From: CAZEHS01 sp964649745
GTDB lineage: Bacteria; Bacillota; Clostridia; Peptostreptococcales; Acidaminobacteraceae
Length of the DNA stretch: 64,000 nt
Direction: 5' to 3'
Assembly: GCA_964649745.1 (NCBI GenBank)
Contig: CAZYQI010000005.1
Location: forward strand, 81,033 to 145,032
In this document: in pieces, positions 18,193 through 26,810 of the stretch
Numbering within the stretch: position 1 is the first letter of the stretch
Layout: each line of letters starts with the position of its first letter
Position numbers and translations under genes: made by a program
Notes under the pieces: model-generated
What the model was told of the DNA's origin: nothing
The model's database searches: none
The model's input: the letters and a program-made list of their open reading frames with translations, nothing else

Positions 18193-18850
18193 CCCACACC
18201 ACCTTCACGTATTTTGGTTCCTTTGGATTGATTTCGATTTTTTCTCTTATTCGACGGATATGCACCGCAACGGTGTTCTCCGGATTGAAGGCCGGCTCAT
18301 TCCAAACCTGCTCGTAGATCTGGTCGATGGAGAAAACCTTCCCGGCGTTTTCACAGAGCAGTTTCAGTATCCGATATTCTACGGGGGTCATCTTGACCGT
18401 TTCCCCATCCACGGTGACTTCCTTGCAGTCATCATCGATGCTGAGTCCCCCCGTGCGGATTGCGTTAACAGACTCCGCACAGCCGCCTAAAGCGATGTAG
18501 CGTCTGAGCTGCGATTTCACCCGTGCTATGAGCTCCAAGGGCTTGAAGGGCTTGGCGATATAGTCGTCTGCCCCCATGGTGAGCCCCAGGATCGTATCGG
18601 TGTCCTCTGTCTTTGCCGTCAGCATGATCACCGGCACATTGCTGCGCTCCCGTAGCTTCATCGTTGCAGCCATGCCATCCATCACCGGCATCATGATATC
18701 CATAATCACCAGGTGGACCGTTTCCTTATCAAACCATGCCAGAGCTTCTGCGCCGTTGTATGCCTTGAAAACCGTATACCCTTCATTTCCCAAATAGATT
18801 CCGATGGCCTCCACGATTTCTTTTTCATCGTCGCATACCACTATGTTCAT
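18164..18850 (-). CDS. OmpR/PhoB-type response regulator
   Basis: A 228-residue regulator. Receiver domain 1-118 with acidic residues DDE at 7-9, phospho-acceptor Asp near 51 (VIMDIMMPVMDG), Thr in MLTAK and Lys in DYIAKPF. The C-terminal winged helix ends VHIRRIREKIEINPKEPKYVKVVWGVGYK. ATG at 18850 has AAAGGCGG upstream; an eight-codon extension upstream was rejected. It is the first gene of the pair with the histidine kinase, which is presumably its partner. No target operon is adjacent. Confidence 0.93.
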   Translation of the reverse strand: MNIVVCDDEKEIVEAIGIYLGNEGYTVFKAYNGAEALAWFDKETVHLVIMDIMMPVMDGMAATMKLRERSNVPVIMLTAKTEDTDTILGLTMGADDYIAKPFKPLELIARVKSQLRRYIALGGCAESVNAIRTGGLSIDDDCKEVTVDGETVKMTPVEYRILKLLCENAGKVFSIDQIYEQVWNEPAFNPENTVAVHIRRIREKIEINPKEPKYVKVVWGVGYKVEKI

Positions 18851-18977
18851 AAGGCACCGCCTTTGCTGTTCCATTTTGCACCCATTATATCATGCCCCCC
18901 TCCGGCTTCGTGTTACAACCATCATAACAACAGAGTCTTACAGGGGCTTTGACAAAATCCTTACGTCTTTCTTAACT

Positions 18978-19004
18978 AAAAAAGCTCCGCCAAATTGGCG
19001 GAGC
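18978..19004 (-). terminator. Intrinsic terminator of the HD-GYP gene
   Basis: GCTCCGCCAAATTGGCGGAGC followed on the minus strand by TTTTTTAG, ten bases after the stop codon. Confidence 0.85.
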
Positions 19005-19013
19005 CTCCACACA

Positions 19014-20267
19014 TTAGGATTTCAACTGATCCACCTTTGCATCAAAGGCTTCATATTCCCTGTACACCTCTTCATAGGTGCGGAATATATCTTCCTGCAG
19101 ATCCTCGTAGTTCTTTTTAACCAGTGCAATAATATGAGGATCCAACGCCCTGGCCTTCTGATAGTAATCCATAATCGTAAAGATGTCTTTTTTCTTCAAA
19201 CCCTCCCTATAACTTCTTGCCTCCGTTACCGCAGTGAAGATATCCGCAATTGAAAGCAGCATGCTTTCCGGGTATATTTCTGTGTCTTTTAAATGATACG
19301 GATAACCGGATCCGTCACTCCGCTCGTGGTGCTGCGCGGCAATGTCTGCATAGCGGCCAAGACCTATCAGTGCCTTTAGTATTTTGAGCGTATAGTAAGG
19401 ATGCTCTCTGATTATCTCCATTTCCTCCCGTGTGACAACACCGGGCTTGTCGAGAATTTCGCTGGGGACAACAACCTTGCCAATGTCGTGAAAATATCCG
19501 GCAACCAGCATCATCTGACATTCCTCTTCCGGGAAACACATCAGCTCCGCCAGTCGCTTCACAACGTGGGCCACCGCAATGGAGTGCGCCGCCGTATGTC
19601 GGGATCTGAAATCGATGGCTCGCATGAAGAGCTTGCCAAATCCCCCCAATTCAATTTCGTTCATTATGACTGCATCACTTCCTAAATTGGACAGGATGAT
19701 TTCATCACGGCGGTGCTGAAGATCCATCCAGACATCATCCCGATTAAGAAGTTCCTTAAAAACATCCACCAGGGAGGGATCGAATTTCTTTCCTCTTTGC
19801 TCCTTCAGCATGTTCCATACCGCTTTTCGCTGTATCAGAATCCTTCCGGCTTTGTCCACCATAACAGCTACCCTGTCCACCAGAAAGATTATTCTGCTTT
19901 CTAACGGTATTTCCAAGCCGGTATTCTCATCGTAGGAATCGTGATGGTGTCGGATAATATTCCCATGTTCCTTAAAATAAGGGGTGTACTCCAAAAGAAT
20001 GGCACCGGCCTCGGCATGAGCTTTTTCCATCTCAAACTCAAAGGACAGGGATTCCATCCTTCCCTTCATGGAAAATATTCCGATATCATGAAGCAGAGCA
20101 GCCTGAACCAGTCTGGCAATGCGCTCCGGTGCCATGCCCAGTTGATTGCCGACCAATCCCGCCCAGTAGGCGACGTCCTTATGGTGATCCACCACCGCCG
20201 GGCATATTTTATCCAGTGCTTCCGAGTATGCCATAAGGAAATTACCCAGAGCGATTCTAATCTCCAT
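19014..20267 (-). CDS. Tandem HD / HD-GYP domain protein, probable cyclic di-GMP phosphodiesterase
   Basis: A 417-residue cytoplasmic protein with two metal-dependent phosphohydrolase domains. The N-terminal HD region has LLHDIGIF and later HHHDS. The C-terminal HD-GYP region has YFHDIGKVVVP, REHPYYT, QHHERSDGSGYP and DIFTAVTEARSYR, the expected metal and GYP residues. It probably breaks down cyclic di-GMP. The start at 20267 follows AGAGGTGG; an in-frame extension of 52 codons upstream has no ribosome site. It is divergent from the 5'-nucleotidase gene and is one of two HD-GYP proteins here. Confidence 0.88.
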   Translation of the reverse strand: MEIRIALGNFLMAYSEALDKICPAVVDHHKDVAYWAGLVGNQLGMAPERIARLVQAALLHDIGIFSMKGRMESLSFEFEMEKAHAEAGAILLEYTPYFKEHGNIIRHHHDSYDENTGLEIPLESRIIFLVDRVAVMVDKAGRILIQRKAVWNMLKEQRGKKFDPSLVDVFKELLNRDDVWMDLQHRRDEIILSNLGSDAVIMNEIELGGFGKLFMRAIDFRSRHTAAHSIAVAHVVKRLAELMCFPEEECQMMLVAGYFHDIGKVVVPSEILDKPGVVTREEMEIIREHPYYTLKILKALIGLGRYADIAAQHHERSDGSGYPYHLKDTEIYPESMLLSIADIFTAVTEARSYREGLKKKDIFTIMDYYQKARALDPHIIALVKKNYEDLQEDIFRTYEEVYREYEAFDAKVDQLKS

Positions 20268-20543
20268 GCCACCACCTCTTTCAGCCTTATCAAAACCAAA
20301 TGACCTTTCCACTTGTTTATGCCCCAGCATCTCCATATTTAAACAACTGATTCCAAACGTCTCTATTTCTTTAGGGCAGCAAAATACAGTGTTTTGATCC
20401 GGATTCTGAGTTTTCAAGGACATTTGTCTTTTTTGTTATAAATGAATAAAGGATTTTGACCTCGGGTATAGAACTCATGCTATAGGGGCATGGAGAAATC
20501 TGGCTTTGATTTTGCTCCACACTAAAATCTCAGGAGGTATTGC

Positions 20544-22334
20544 ATGTTAAGGAAAAGAATCAGCTGGTTGCTGATGCTGACGCTGATGATCAGCCTGTTC
20601 AGCTTTGGCTACGCAGACACCACCGGTACAAAACTGGTTATTCTGCACACCAACGACACCCACGCAAGGGTTATGGAGAGCAAGAATGACGGCATGGGCT
20701 ATGCCAAGCTGGCAGCAGAGATTGCAAAGGTAAGAGCAGAGAACCCCAATGTGCTTCTTTTTGATGCCGGGGATACCCTCCATGGCCAAACCTTCGCCAC
20801 TCTGAATAAGGGTGAGAACATTGTAACCCTTATGAATCTGATGAAATACGATGCAATGACTCCCGGAAACCATGATTTCAACTATGGTCAGGATCAGCTT
20901 ACCGCCCTGGCAGGGAAAATGACCTTTCCGCTGCTGAGCTCCAATATCAAGAAGGCTGACGGCAAAACCCTTCTGACCGCCTCCGTCATCAAGGAAATCG
21001 GTGGTCTGAAGGTTGGGGTATTTGCACTTTCAACCCCTGAAACGGCTTATATGACCCACCCGAATAACGTTAAAGGCCTTACCTTCGCAGATCCTGTTGC
21101 CGAGGCGAAGGCTCAGGTTGCCGCTCTTCAGGACAAAACAGATGTGATCGTGTGCCTTTCCCATCTGGGGCTGAATGACGGTTCCGAGGTCACCAGCAAG
21201 AAGGTTGCTGAAGCAGTTCCCGGCATTGATGTGATTGTGGACGGCCACAGCCATACGGTTCTTAAGGATGGTCTTAAGGTGGGCAGCACCTTGATCGGTC
21301 AAACCGGCGACTATGACAAGAACCTGGGCAAAATCGAGCTTACGGTTTCCGCCGGCAAAGTGACGGAAAGCAAGGCTTCTCTGTTCACCAAGGAACAGGC
21401 CGCCGAACTGACGCCGGATGCTGCAATGACCACACGGATTGCCGATCTGGATAAAGCCAATAAAGTGATCACCGATGTAAAAGTGGGCACCAGCACGGTT
21501 GCTCTTAATGGCGAACGGGGCAAGGTTCGTACCGGCGAAACAAATCTTGGAAATCTGATCACCGAAGCAATGCTGGATGCGACCGGCGCTGACATTGCCT
21601 TCACCAACGGCGGCGGAATCCGCGCTTCCATCGATGCCGGCGACATCACCAAGGGGGAAATCATCACCGTTCTTCCCTTTGGAAACTATGTTGTTGTTAA
21701 GGATGTAACGGGTCAGGACATTTGGGATGCCTTGGAGCTGGGCCTTGCAAAATTCCCGGCGGAAAACGGCCCCTTCCCCCACGTTGCCGGAATGACCTTC
21801 AGCTTTGATGCTTCCAAAGCCGCCGGGGCACGGGTAACTGCTGTTACCGTTAAGGGCGCTCCTCTGGATGTTAAGGCCACCTACGTCCTGGCTACCAACG
21901 ACTTCATGGCTGCAGGCGGCGACGGCTACACCATGTTTGCTGATAACAAGATCAAGGGCGAATATGCGGCTCTGGATGAAATCCTCTCCGCATACATTGC
22001 AAAAATCGGCGCTGTTTCAACCGCAACGGATGGCCGCGTAAAAGCCACTAACGTTCCGGTCGTCCCGGTAAAGCCTGCTGTACCGGCAACACCAGCAGTA
22101 CCGGCTGTTCCGGCAACACCGGCAGTTCCTTCTGTCACACCGGCGGTCCCTGCAACTCCCGCAGTGCCAGCGGTACCTGCAGCGGTAAACACTTATACCG
22201 TAAAGGTGAACGATATGCTGTGGAAAATCGCCAAACAATTCAAGGTGGAATGGAAAGCTATTGCCGAGCTGAACAAGCTTAAAAACCCCAACCTGATCGT
22301 TCCTGGTCAGATTCTGGAGATTCCGGTACAATAA
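20544..22334 (+). CDS. Secreted 5'-nucleotidase / UDP-sugar hydrolase family protein with LysM domain
   Basis: A 596-residue exported enzyme. Signal peptide 1-25 (ends FGYADT). Metallophosphatase domain about 27-245 with LHTNDTHARV, DAGDTLHG, GNHDFNYG and VDGHSHTV, all metal-ligand motifs present. 5'-nucleotidase C-terminal domain about 300-470 with TNGGGIRASI and NDFMAAGGDGY. A Pro/Ala/Val repeat linker (units of VPATPA) at about 505-550. C-terminal LysM about 553-596 (YTVKVNDMLWKIAKQFKV) that should bind peptidoglycan. A likely role is scavenging nucleosides and phosphate outside the membrane. AGGAGGT lies before the ATG. Confidence 0.93.
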   Translation: MLRKRISWLLMLTLMISLFSFGYADTTGTKLVILHTNDTHARVMESKNDGMGYAKLAAEIAKVRAENPNVLLFDAGDTLHGQTFATLNKGENIVTLMNLMKYDAMTPGNHDFNYGQDQLTALAGKMTFPLLSSNIKKADGKTLLTASVIKEIGGLKVGVFALSTPETAYMTHPNNVKGLTFADPVAEAKAQVAALQDKTDVIVCLSHLGLNDGSEVTSKKVAEAVPGIDVIVDGHSHTVLKDGLKVGSTLIGQTGDYDKNLGKIELTVSAGKVTESKASLFTKEQAAELTPDAAMTTRIADLDKANKVITDVKVGTSTVALNGERGKVRTGETNLGNLITEAMLDATGADIAFTNGGGIRASIDAGDITKGEIITVLPFGNYVVVKDVTGQDIWDALELGLAKFPAENGPFPHVAGMTFSFDASKAAGARVTAVTVKGAPLDVKATYVLATNDFMAAGGDGYTMFADNKIKGEYAALDEILSAYIAKIGAVSTATDGRVKATNVPVVPVKPAVPATPAVPAVPATPAVPSVTPAVPATPAVPAVPAAVNTYTVKVNDMLWKIAKQFKVEWKAIAELNKLKNPNLIVPGQILEIPVQ

Positions 22335-22353
22335 TACAGTCAAAAAACGTACA

Positions 22354-22392
22354 AAAGGGGTTGTCTCGAAATGAGACAACCCCTTTCTCGTT
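22354..22392. terminator. Bidirectional intrinsic terminator between converging genes
   Basis: AAAGGGGTTGTCTC and GAGACAACCCCTTT form a 14-base stem, with T-rich flanks on both sides. It serves the 5'-nucleotidase (+) and the 2-hydroxyacid dehydrogenase (-). Confidence 0.9.
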
Positions 22393-22399
22393 TATTTGC

Positions 22400-23380
22400 T
22401 CATACTATTTTCCAAGGGTTTTCTTTTCCTTCAATTTCTAATACACAACTTTTTATGGAGTTTTGAACCATCTCCCAAAGTGCTTGTTTTGTGAAAAATG
22501 CTGTGTGAGGAGTAAGTAAAACATTTGGAAATTTGCCTAACTTGCCAATGCTTTCAAGTGGAACAGGTTGACCTTCTAAATTCTTATAGTAAACAGGCGC
22601 TTCACCTTCAAGCACATCAAGGGCAGCAACGCCAATTTTCCCGCTTGTCAGACCTTCGATCAAAGCATCTGTGTCTATCAGGGTTCCTCTAGCTGTATTA
22701 ACTATGATTACATCTTTCTTCATTTTCGAAATGGCATCCTTGTTGATCATATGCATGTTTTCTTCTACTGAAGGTGCATGAAGAGTGATTACGTCACTCT
22801 TCTCAAATAGTGTTTCCAAGCTTACATATTCAACATATTCTTTTATGGCTGCATTTTCATATGGGTCATAAGCAAGAATCTTACATCCAAATCCAGAAAG
22901 CATCTTGATAACAGCAGCGCCTATTTTTCCAGTTCCAATAACGCCTACAGTGGATGTTTGCAACAATATTCCCATCTTTCCAGCTAGTGAATAATCTTGT
23001 TTTTTATACGCCTCCACTATCATGGCACCTTTTCTGGTTGCCATGAGCATGAGCATCATGGCATATTCGGCTACGTTGCTTGGTGAATATGATGAGTTGC
23101 CCACCCCCATACCAATTTCTTTTGCCTTTTTAGTTTCTATATGATCATACCCTACATTTCTAGTTGATATGTACTTGACACCTAATTTGTGAAAGCACTC
23201 AATCAGTTCACCACTTACAGGTGTAGTAACGACACTGATGGCATCAGCACCCTCAGCTAGTTTGGCATTTTCCAAAGTGGGCATTTCATTGCAAAAAACC
23301 AATTTCACTCCCAAATTTTCTTCAAGCCCTACATAACATGGCTTTTCCATTTCCATAAAGCTATAAACAACAATTTTCAT
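22400..23380 (-). CDS. ldhA: D-2-hydroxyacid dehydrogenase (LdhA / FldH-like)
   Basis: A 326-residue NAD-dependent dehydrogenase of the D-lactate dehydrogenase/VanH branch. NAD-binding GVIGTGKIGAAV near 145-156; catalytic Arg in VNTARGTLID, Glu in DVLEGEAPVYY and His in LLTPHTAFFT. Next to the had genes it most likely reduces a 2-oxoacid such as 4-methyl-2-oxopentanoate or phenylpyruvate to the (R)-2-hydroxyacid. ATG at 23380 follows GGGAGGGG. Base use is clearly more AT-rich than its neighbours (one 60-base line, 22441-22500, is 20/60 GC), and a hairpin separates it from hadC, so it may have been added later. Plain D-lactate dehydrogenase is the alternative. Confidence 0.85.
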   Translation of the reverse strand: MKIVVYSFMEMEKPCYVGLEENLGVKLVFCNEMPTLENAKLAEGADAISVVTTPVSGELIECFHKLGVKYISTRNVGYDHIETKKAKEIGMGVGNSSYSPSNVAEYAMMLMLMATRKGAMIVEAYKKQDYSLAGKMGILLQTSTVGVIGTGKIGAAVIKMLSGFGCKILAYDPYENAAIKEYVEYVSLETLFEKSDVITLHAPSVEENMHMINKDAISKMKKDVIIVNTARGTLIDTDALIEGLTSGKIGVAALDVLEGEAPVYYKNLEGQPVPLESIGKLGKFPNVLLTPHTAFFTKQALWEMVQNSIKSCVLEIEGKENPWKIV

Positions 23381-23542
23381 ATAAAACCCCTCCCTATTTT
23401 TATTTTTGCGCACTCAGTTTTAATACTACTTTTGTTCCGGCATAGAATAGGGTTCATCCGGTTGACACATAATATAAGACTGCTGGCACTGAAAAGTGCT
23501 TGATTTCAGTCTTTTTCAATATTTCAGTGAAAAACAAGGGGC

Positions 23543-23572
23543 CGTGTCATCAGTCTGTTGACTAATGACACG
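23543..23572 (-). terminator. Probable terminator between hadC and ldhA
   Basis: CGTGTCAT...ATGACACG with an inner AGTC/GACT stem; on the minus strand GGCCCCTTGTTTTTC follows. It lies 20 bases after the hadC stop. This suggests ldhA is mainly transcribed separately from hadAIBC. Confidence 0.65.
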
Positions 23573-23591
23573 ACTCCTCTTAGTTGTCGGA

Positions 23592-24722
23592 TTAGTTCGC
23601 CAGCATCTCGGCAAAGCCTTGCACGCGGGTGCGAATGCTTTCGTTGGAGTCGGCCTGTTGATCGATTTCGATGTAGAGAGTAGGAATGCCCTTTTCCTCC
23701 AGCATCTTCTTGAGCAGAGGATAGTCATACTCCTCGGGATCACAGAACTTCATCATGCAGACCACAACGCCGTCGGCCTTATACTTCTCCACATCCGCAA
23801 GAATCATGTCAAAGCGTTTCTTGTCTGGGTCGTAGGCCAGTGAACAACCTTCAAACCCTGCCCACCACTTGGCCAAGCGCGTCAGGCCGTCGCCCTCTGC
23901 AGGCACGTCGTTGCGGAACTGACGGGTTTCTTGAGCCAAATCATCGGCCACTACAGACATACCATTTTCGCAGAAAATATCCAGAAGCTCGGTGGGTTCA
24001 GCCATGATGCCGGTGAGAAGTAAACGCTTGCCGGTAGCTGTAGCAGGGAGCTCCTGCAACGCATCGTTGAGATCCTTCACCAAGGCGGTATGACGCTCTT
24101 TTTCAATAAAGAAGCCGCTCTTAATTACGCTGTGACGAACTGCGGGAGTGATGACGTCGGTGTGGTCCGCTGCCAAGAAGGTGAACCGGCGCATTTCAGC
24201 TCGGTGGGCGTTATAGACCTCAATCGCGCAGGCCAGATCATCCTCCGTGATTTTATGGCCAGAGACCTCTTGCATTAAATCCTGTACACGCTGATATTCG
24301 CTACGCAGAAACTTTACACCGCCCTCGAGCTGACGCATCTGGGGGTGAGTAAACTGGATGTACTTGAGCTGAGGCACGCCCAACTTCATGTTTTGGCCAA
24401 TACACTTGAGTGTGTCACACATGGAGGGAATGATGGCGGCGGACAGCTCGTTATAGGTGCCGTTGAGACCAAGTTCCAGACAGGACTGCATGATGGAGCA
24501 GGTGAATGCAGGAATATAGGCCTTAGCCTCGCTGACTGTAGTCATGCCACCCCAAAGACCTACGGGGAGCATTCCCGCTGCGTAGACAATCTCTTCTGGC
24601 GTATAGACAGGGAAGCAACCTACAGCCTTATTTCCTGTGCGCGCCTTAAATTCTTTCACCTGCGCACCAGGGTTCCGGGCAATGTCTTGTAGCGTGTCAA
24701 TGATTTGATTATAGTCAGCCAT
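23592..24722 (-). CDS. hadC: 2-hydroxyacyl-CoA dehydratase, small (beta) subunit
   Basis: A 376-residue subunit of the HgdB/HadC/FldC family. With HadB it forms the oxygen-sensitive iron-sulfur dehydratase that removes water from (R)-2-hydroxyacyl-CoA through a ketyl radical. Seen: FPVYTPEEIVYAAGMLPVGLWGG near residue 40 (the conserved N-terminal motif), cysteines in CSIMQSC and CDTLKC placed as cluster ligands, and a C-terminal MMKFCDPEEYDYP motif. Its ATG overlaps the hadB stop (TAATG). The substrate cannot be read from sequence; isocaproyl-, phenyllactyl- or lactyl-type substrates are possible. Confidence 0.9.
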   Translation of the reverse strand: MADYNQIIDTLQDIARNPGAQVKEFKARTGNKAVGCFPVYTPEEIVYAAGMLPVGLWGGMTTVSEAKAYIPAFTCSIMQSCLELGLNGTYNELSAAIIPSMCDTLKCIGQNMKLGVPQLKYIQFTHPQMRQLEGGVKFLRSEYQRVQDLMQEVSGHKITEDDLACAIEVYNAHRAEMRRFTFLAADHTDVITPAVRHSVIKSGFFIEKERHTALVKDLNDALQELPATATGKRLLLTGIMAEPTELLDIFCENGMSVVADDLAQETRQFRNDVPAEGDGLTRLAKWWAGFEGCSLAYDPDKKRFDMILADVEKYKADGVVVCMMKFCDPEEYDYPLLKKMLEEKGIPTLYIEIDQQADSNESIRTRVQGFAEMLAN

Positions 24723-25942
24723 TACTGATCACCATCTTCCTTTCTTGTCGCCATGATTTCTGCCAGGCCCTGAATACGCGTGTCAAACTGTGCTTCGGAG
24801 AAGCCCCGAGGATCGGATTGATCACCGTCAAAAATAGTGTACGCTGTATTGGTTTCCTCACTGACGCGGCGTGCCATGGTGTACTGCATCAGATCCCATA
24901 TCTTGCAGCTGCGGTTCATGTGGTAAATGGCGCCACCGCATTTATTGCTAGTGACAAGATCTTTGCGCAAGTCAATCTGTCGCTCTAGGCTCATGCTGTT
25001 GGCGATAGAGGCGTACGCCTTGGCCATACCGTCTAAACTACCGTTCTCATACTCCACGGCAAAGGCGTCAGGGTAAGTGCTGGCAGTCATATTGATGCCT
25101 TTTTTGACCAGGTTCTTAAGGGTAAATCCCAAGTAGGGCCACACTGCAATACCATCCCACATAACACGGTACTTTTCTTCCACGGGGAAACCGCCCTTAC
25201 CCTGTTCTACCATCTCCTTAAGCTCCTGCTCCAGCAGTGCGAATACCTCTTTGCTACTTCCACGTCCTCGGCTGCTGACGATGAGAGCCATGTAGTTGAA
25301 GAGATCAAAACCAGTCATGGGTGCGGGGTCAGCGGCCAGGTACTTCACCGCTTCCTTCCACTGGCGGGAGTTTGCATTCGAAATTTTCATGATTTCTTCA
25401 AAACGCTCCGGGTCAAACTTCTTACCCGAAATCTGCTCCAACTGGGTAATCGCGTGATCAAACTGGCTGCGGATGTAGTCCACGGCGGACTGGCTCACGT
25501 CGTACTGGTCGCTATAGGTTACGTCAATCATAATCATGGGAATGTTTAGGTCCTTGGCTAGGTTTTCATACCACTTGATTACCTGATTGCAGATGTTATT
25601 GCAGCAGCAGATAAAATCGGGCATGGGAATATTGCTGGATTCAGCATGACCCACCTGCGCGTAGCCCAGATGCAGCCGTGCATAAGCGCAGATATCGTTG
25701 GAGTAGCCCATGTTTTCCGAAATCTCAATAAATTTGCCCGATTCCTTGCGGGCGGACACCACAGAGCAGTGGTTTTCCGGGTAGGCGTAGTCCAAATCGA
25801 ACACCTCGACCAGTTCTTGAGGGAAGATGGAAGTCAGCCAGCCCACCGGTTTTCCGGCTTTTTTTGCTTCGTGGGTCTTCTGGCCGTTCTGCTCTATCAG
25901 AGAAAACAGCAGTTCTTTAGAGGTCATTTTTGCCTCGTTCAT
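24722..25942 (-). CDS. hadB: 2-hydroxyacyl-CoA dehydratase, large (alpha) subunit
   Basis: A 406-residue partner of HadC. Motifs: GWLTSIFPQELVEVFDLDYAYPENHCSV near the N-terminus, then PDFICCCNNICNQVIKWYENLA near residue 107, which holds a cysteine cluster, and HMNRSCKIWDLMQYTMARRV near 352 with the C-terminal conserved Cys. ATG at 25942 has AAGGAGC upstream; a 15-codon extension lacks such a site. It lies 61 bases after hadI. This subunit supplies the active-site iron-sulfur cluster that receives the electron from the activator. Confidence 0.9.
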   Translation of the reverse strand: MNEAKMTSKELLFSLIEQNGQKTHEAKKAGKPVGWLTSIFPQELVEVFDLDYAYPENHCSVVSARKESGKFIEISENMGYSNDICAYARLHLGYAQVGHAESSNIPMPDFICCCNNICNQVIKWYENLAKDLNIPMIMIDVTYSDQYDVSQSAVDYIRSQFDHAITQLEQISGKKFDPERFEEIMKISNANSRQWKEAVKYLAADPAPMTGFDLFNYMALIVSSRGRGSSKEVFALLEQELKEMVEQGKGGFPVEEKYRVMWDGIAVWPYLGFTLKNLVKKGINMTASTYPDAFAVEYENGSLDGMAKAYASIANSMSLERQIDLRKDLVTSNKCGGAIYHMNRSCKIWDLMQYTMARRVSEETNTAYTIFDGDQSDPRGFSEAQFDTRIQGLAEIMATRKEDGDQ

Positions 25943-26003
25943 TTTGCCAGCTCCTTTTTTAATATTAGCTCGGGGTCTGCCGCGCACGCCCCCAACTTTA
26001 TCA

Positions 26004-26777
26004 TTATTTCAGTTCATCAAAAGCCAAAAGAGCCGCACCCAACGCACCAGTCATTTGAGGCTGAGGCGCTGGAAGCACCTCATGATCCAGCACCCTGCTC
26101 ATAGCGCGTACAATCCCCATATTCTGAGCCACGCCACCCGCCATCACCACTGTGGGTGCCACACCGATGCGCTTGGCAAGTCCTGCGACTCGTTTAGCCA
26201 CGGACAGATGGATACCGGCCACAATGTCATCCCGGTTCACCCCGGCAGCCAGTTGAGAGATGACCTCCGACTCTGCGAACACGGTGCAAACGTTGCTTAT
26301 GGGAACCAGAACGGTGGCGCGGCTGCTCATTTCGGCGAGGTCCGATGTCGTTACCTCCAGCACCCCCGCCATCACGTCCAGGAAGCGCCCAGTACCAGCC
26401 GCACATTTGTCGTTCATTACAAAGTCAGTCATGACACCCCGCTCGTTGATTTTCAACGCTTTGGCATCCTGTCCGCCAATGTCGATGATCGTGCGCACCC
26501 CTGGCACCAGGAAATGGACACCACGAGCGTGGCAACTCAGTTCACTGATTTGTTGATTTGCTTTTGCGAAAGTCATACGGCCATAGCCAGTGACCACGGT
26601 GCGCTCGATCTGTGCCTCGACGAGACCAGCGCTGGCCAATACACCCTCATAGGCGCGTAGAGGGCCGCTAGTACCGGTGCCGCTTTGAATGACAGATTGT
26701 CCTGTAATTTCTTTTCCATCCCGTAAAATTACGGCCTTGCAGGCTGTTGAGCCAATATCAATGCCCAGTGTATACAT
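26004..26777 (-). CDS. hadI: ATP-dependent activator of 2-hydroxyacyl-CoA dehydratase
   Basis: A 257-residue ASKHA-fold ATPase. N-terminal MYTLGIDIGSTACKAVIL phosphate loop; TIIDIGGQDAKAL second loop; two cysteines for the dimer-bridging [4Fe-4S] cluster, in NDKCAAGTGRF near 122 and ISNVCTVFAESE near 161; adenosine motif VVMAGGVAQNMG. It drives one electron from ferredoxin/flavodoxin into the dehydratase at the cost of ATP. ATG at 26777 follows AAGGAGA. It sits between the CoA-transferase and dehydratase genes, as in the known hadAIBC order. Confidence 0.93.
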   Translation of the reverse strand: MYTLGIDIGSTACKAVILRDGKEITGQSVIQSGTGTSGPLRAYEGVLASAGLVEAQIERTVVTGYGRMTFAKANQQISELSCHARGVHFLVPGVRTIIDIGGQDAKALKINERGVMTDFVMNDKCAAGTGRFLDVMAGVLEVTTSDLAEMSSRATVLVPISNVCTVFAESEVISQLAAGVNRDDIVAGIHLSVAKRVAGLAKRIGVAPTVVMAGGVAQNMGIVRAMSRVLDHEVLPAPQPQMTGALGAALLAFDELK

Positions 26778-26810
26778 GGCTACGCATCTCCTTTTGAGTG
26801 GTACTCTCAC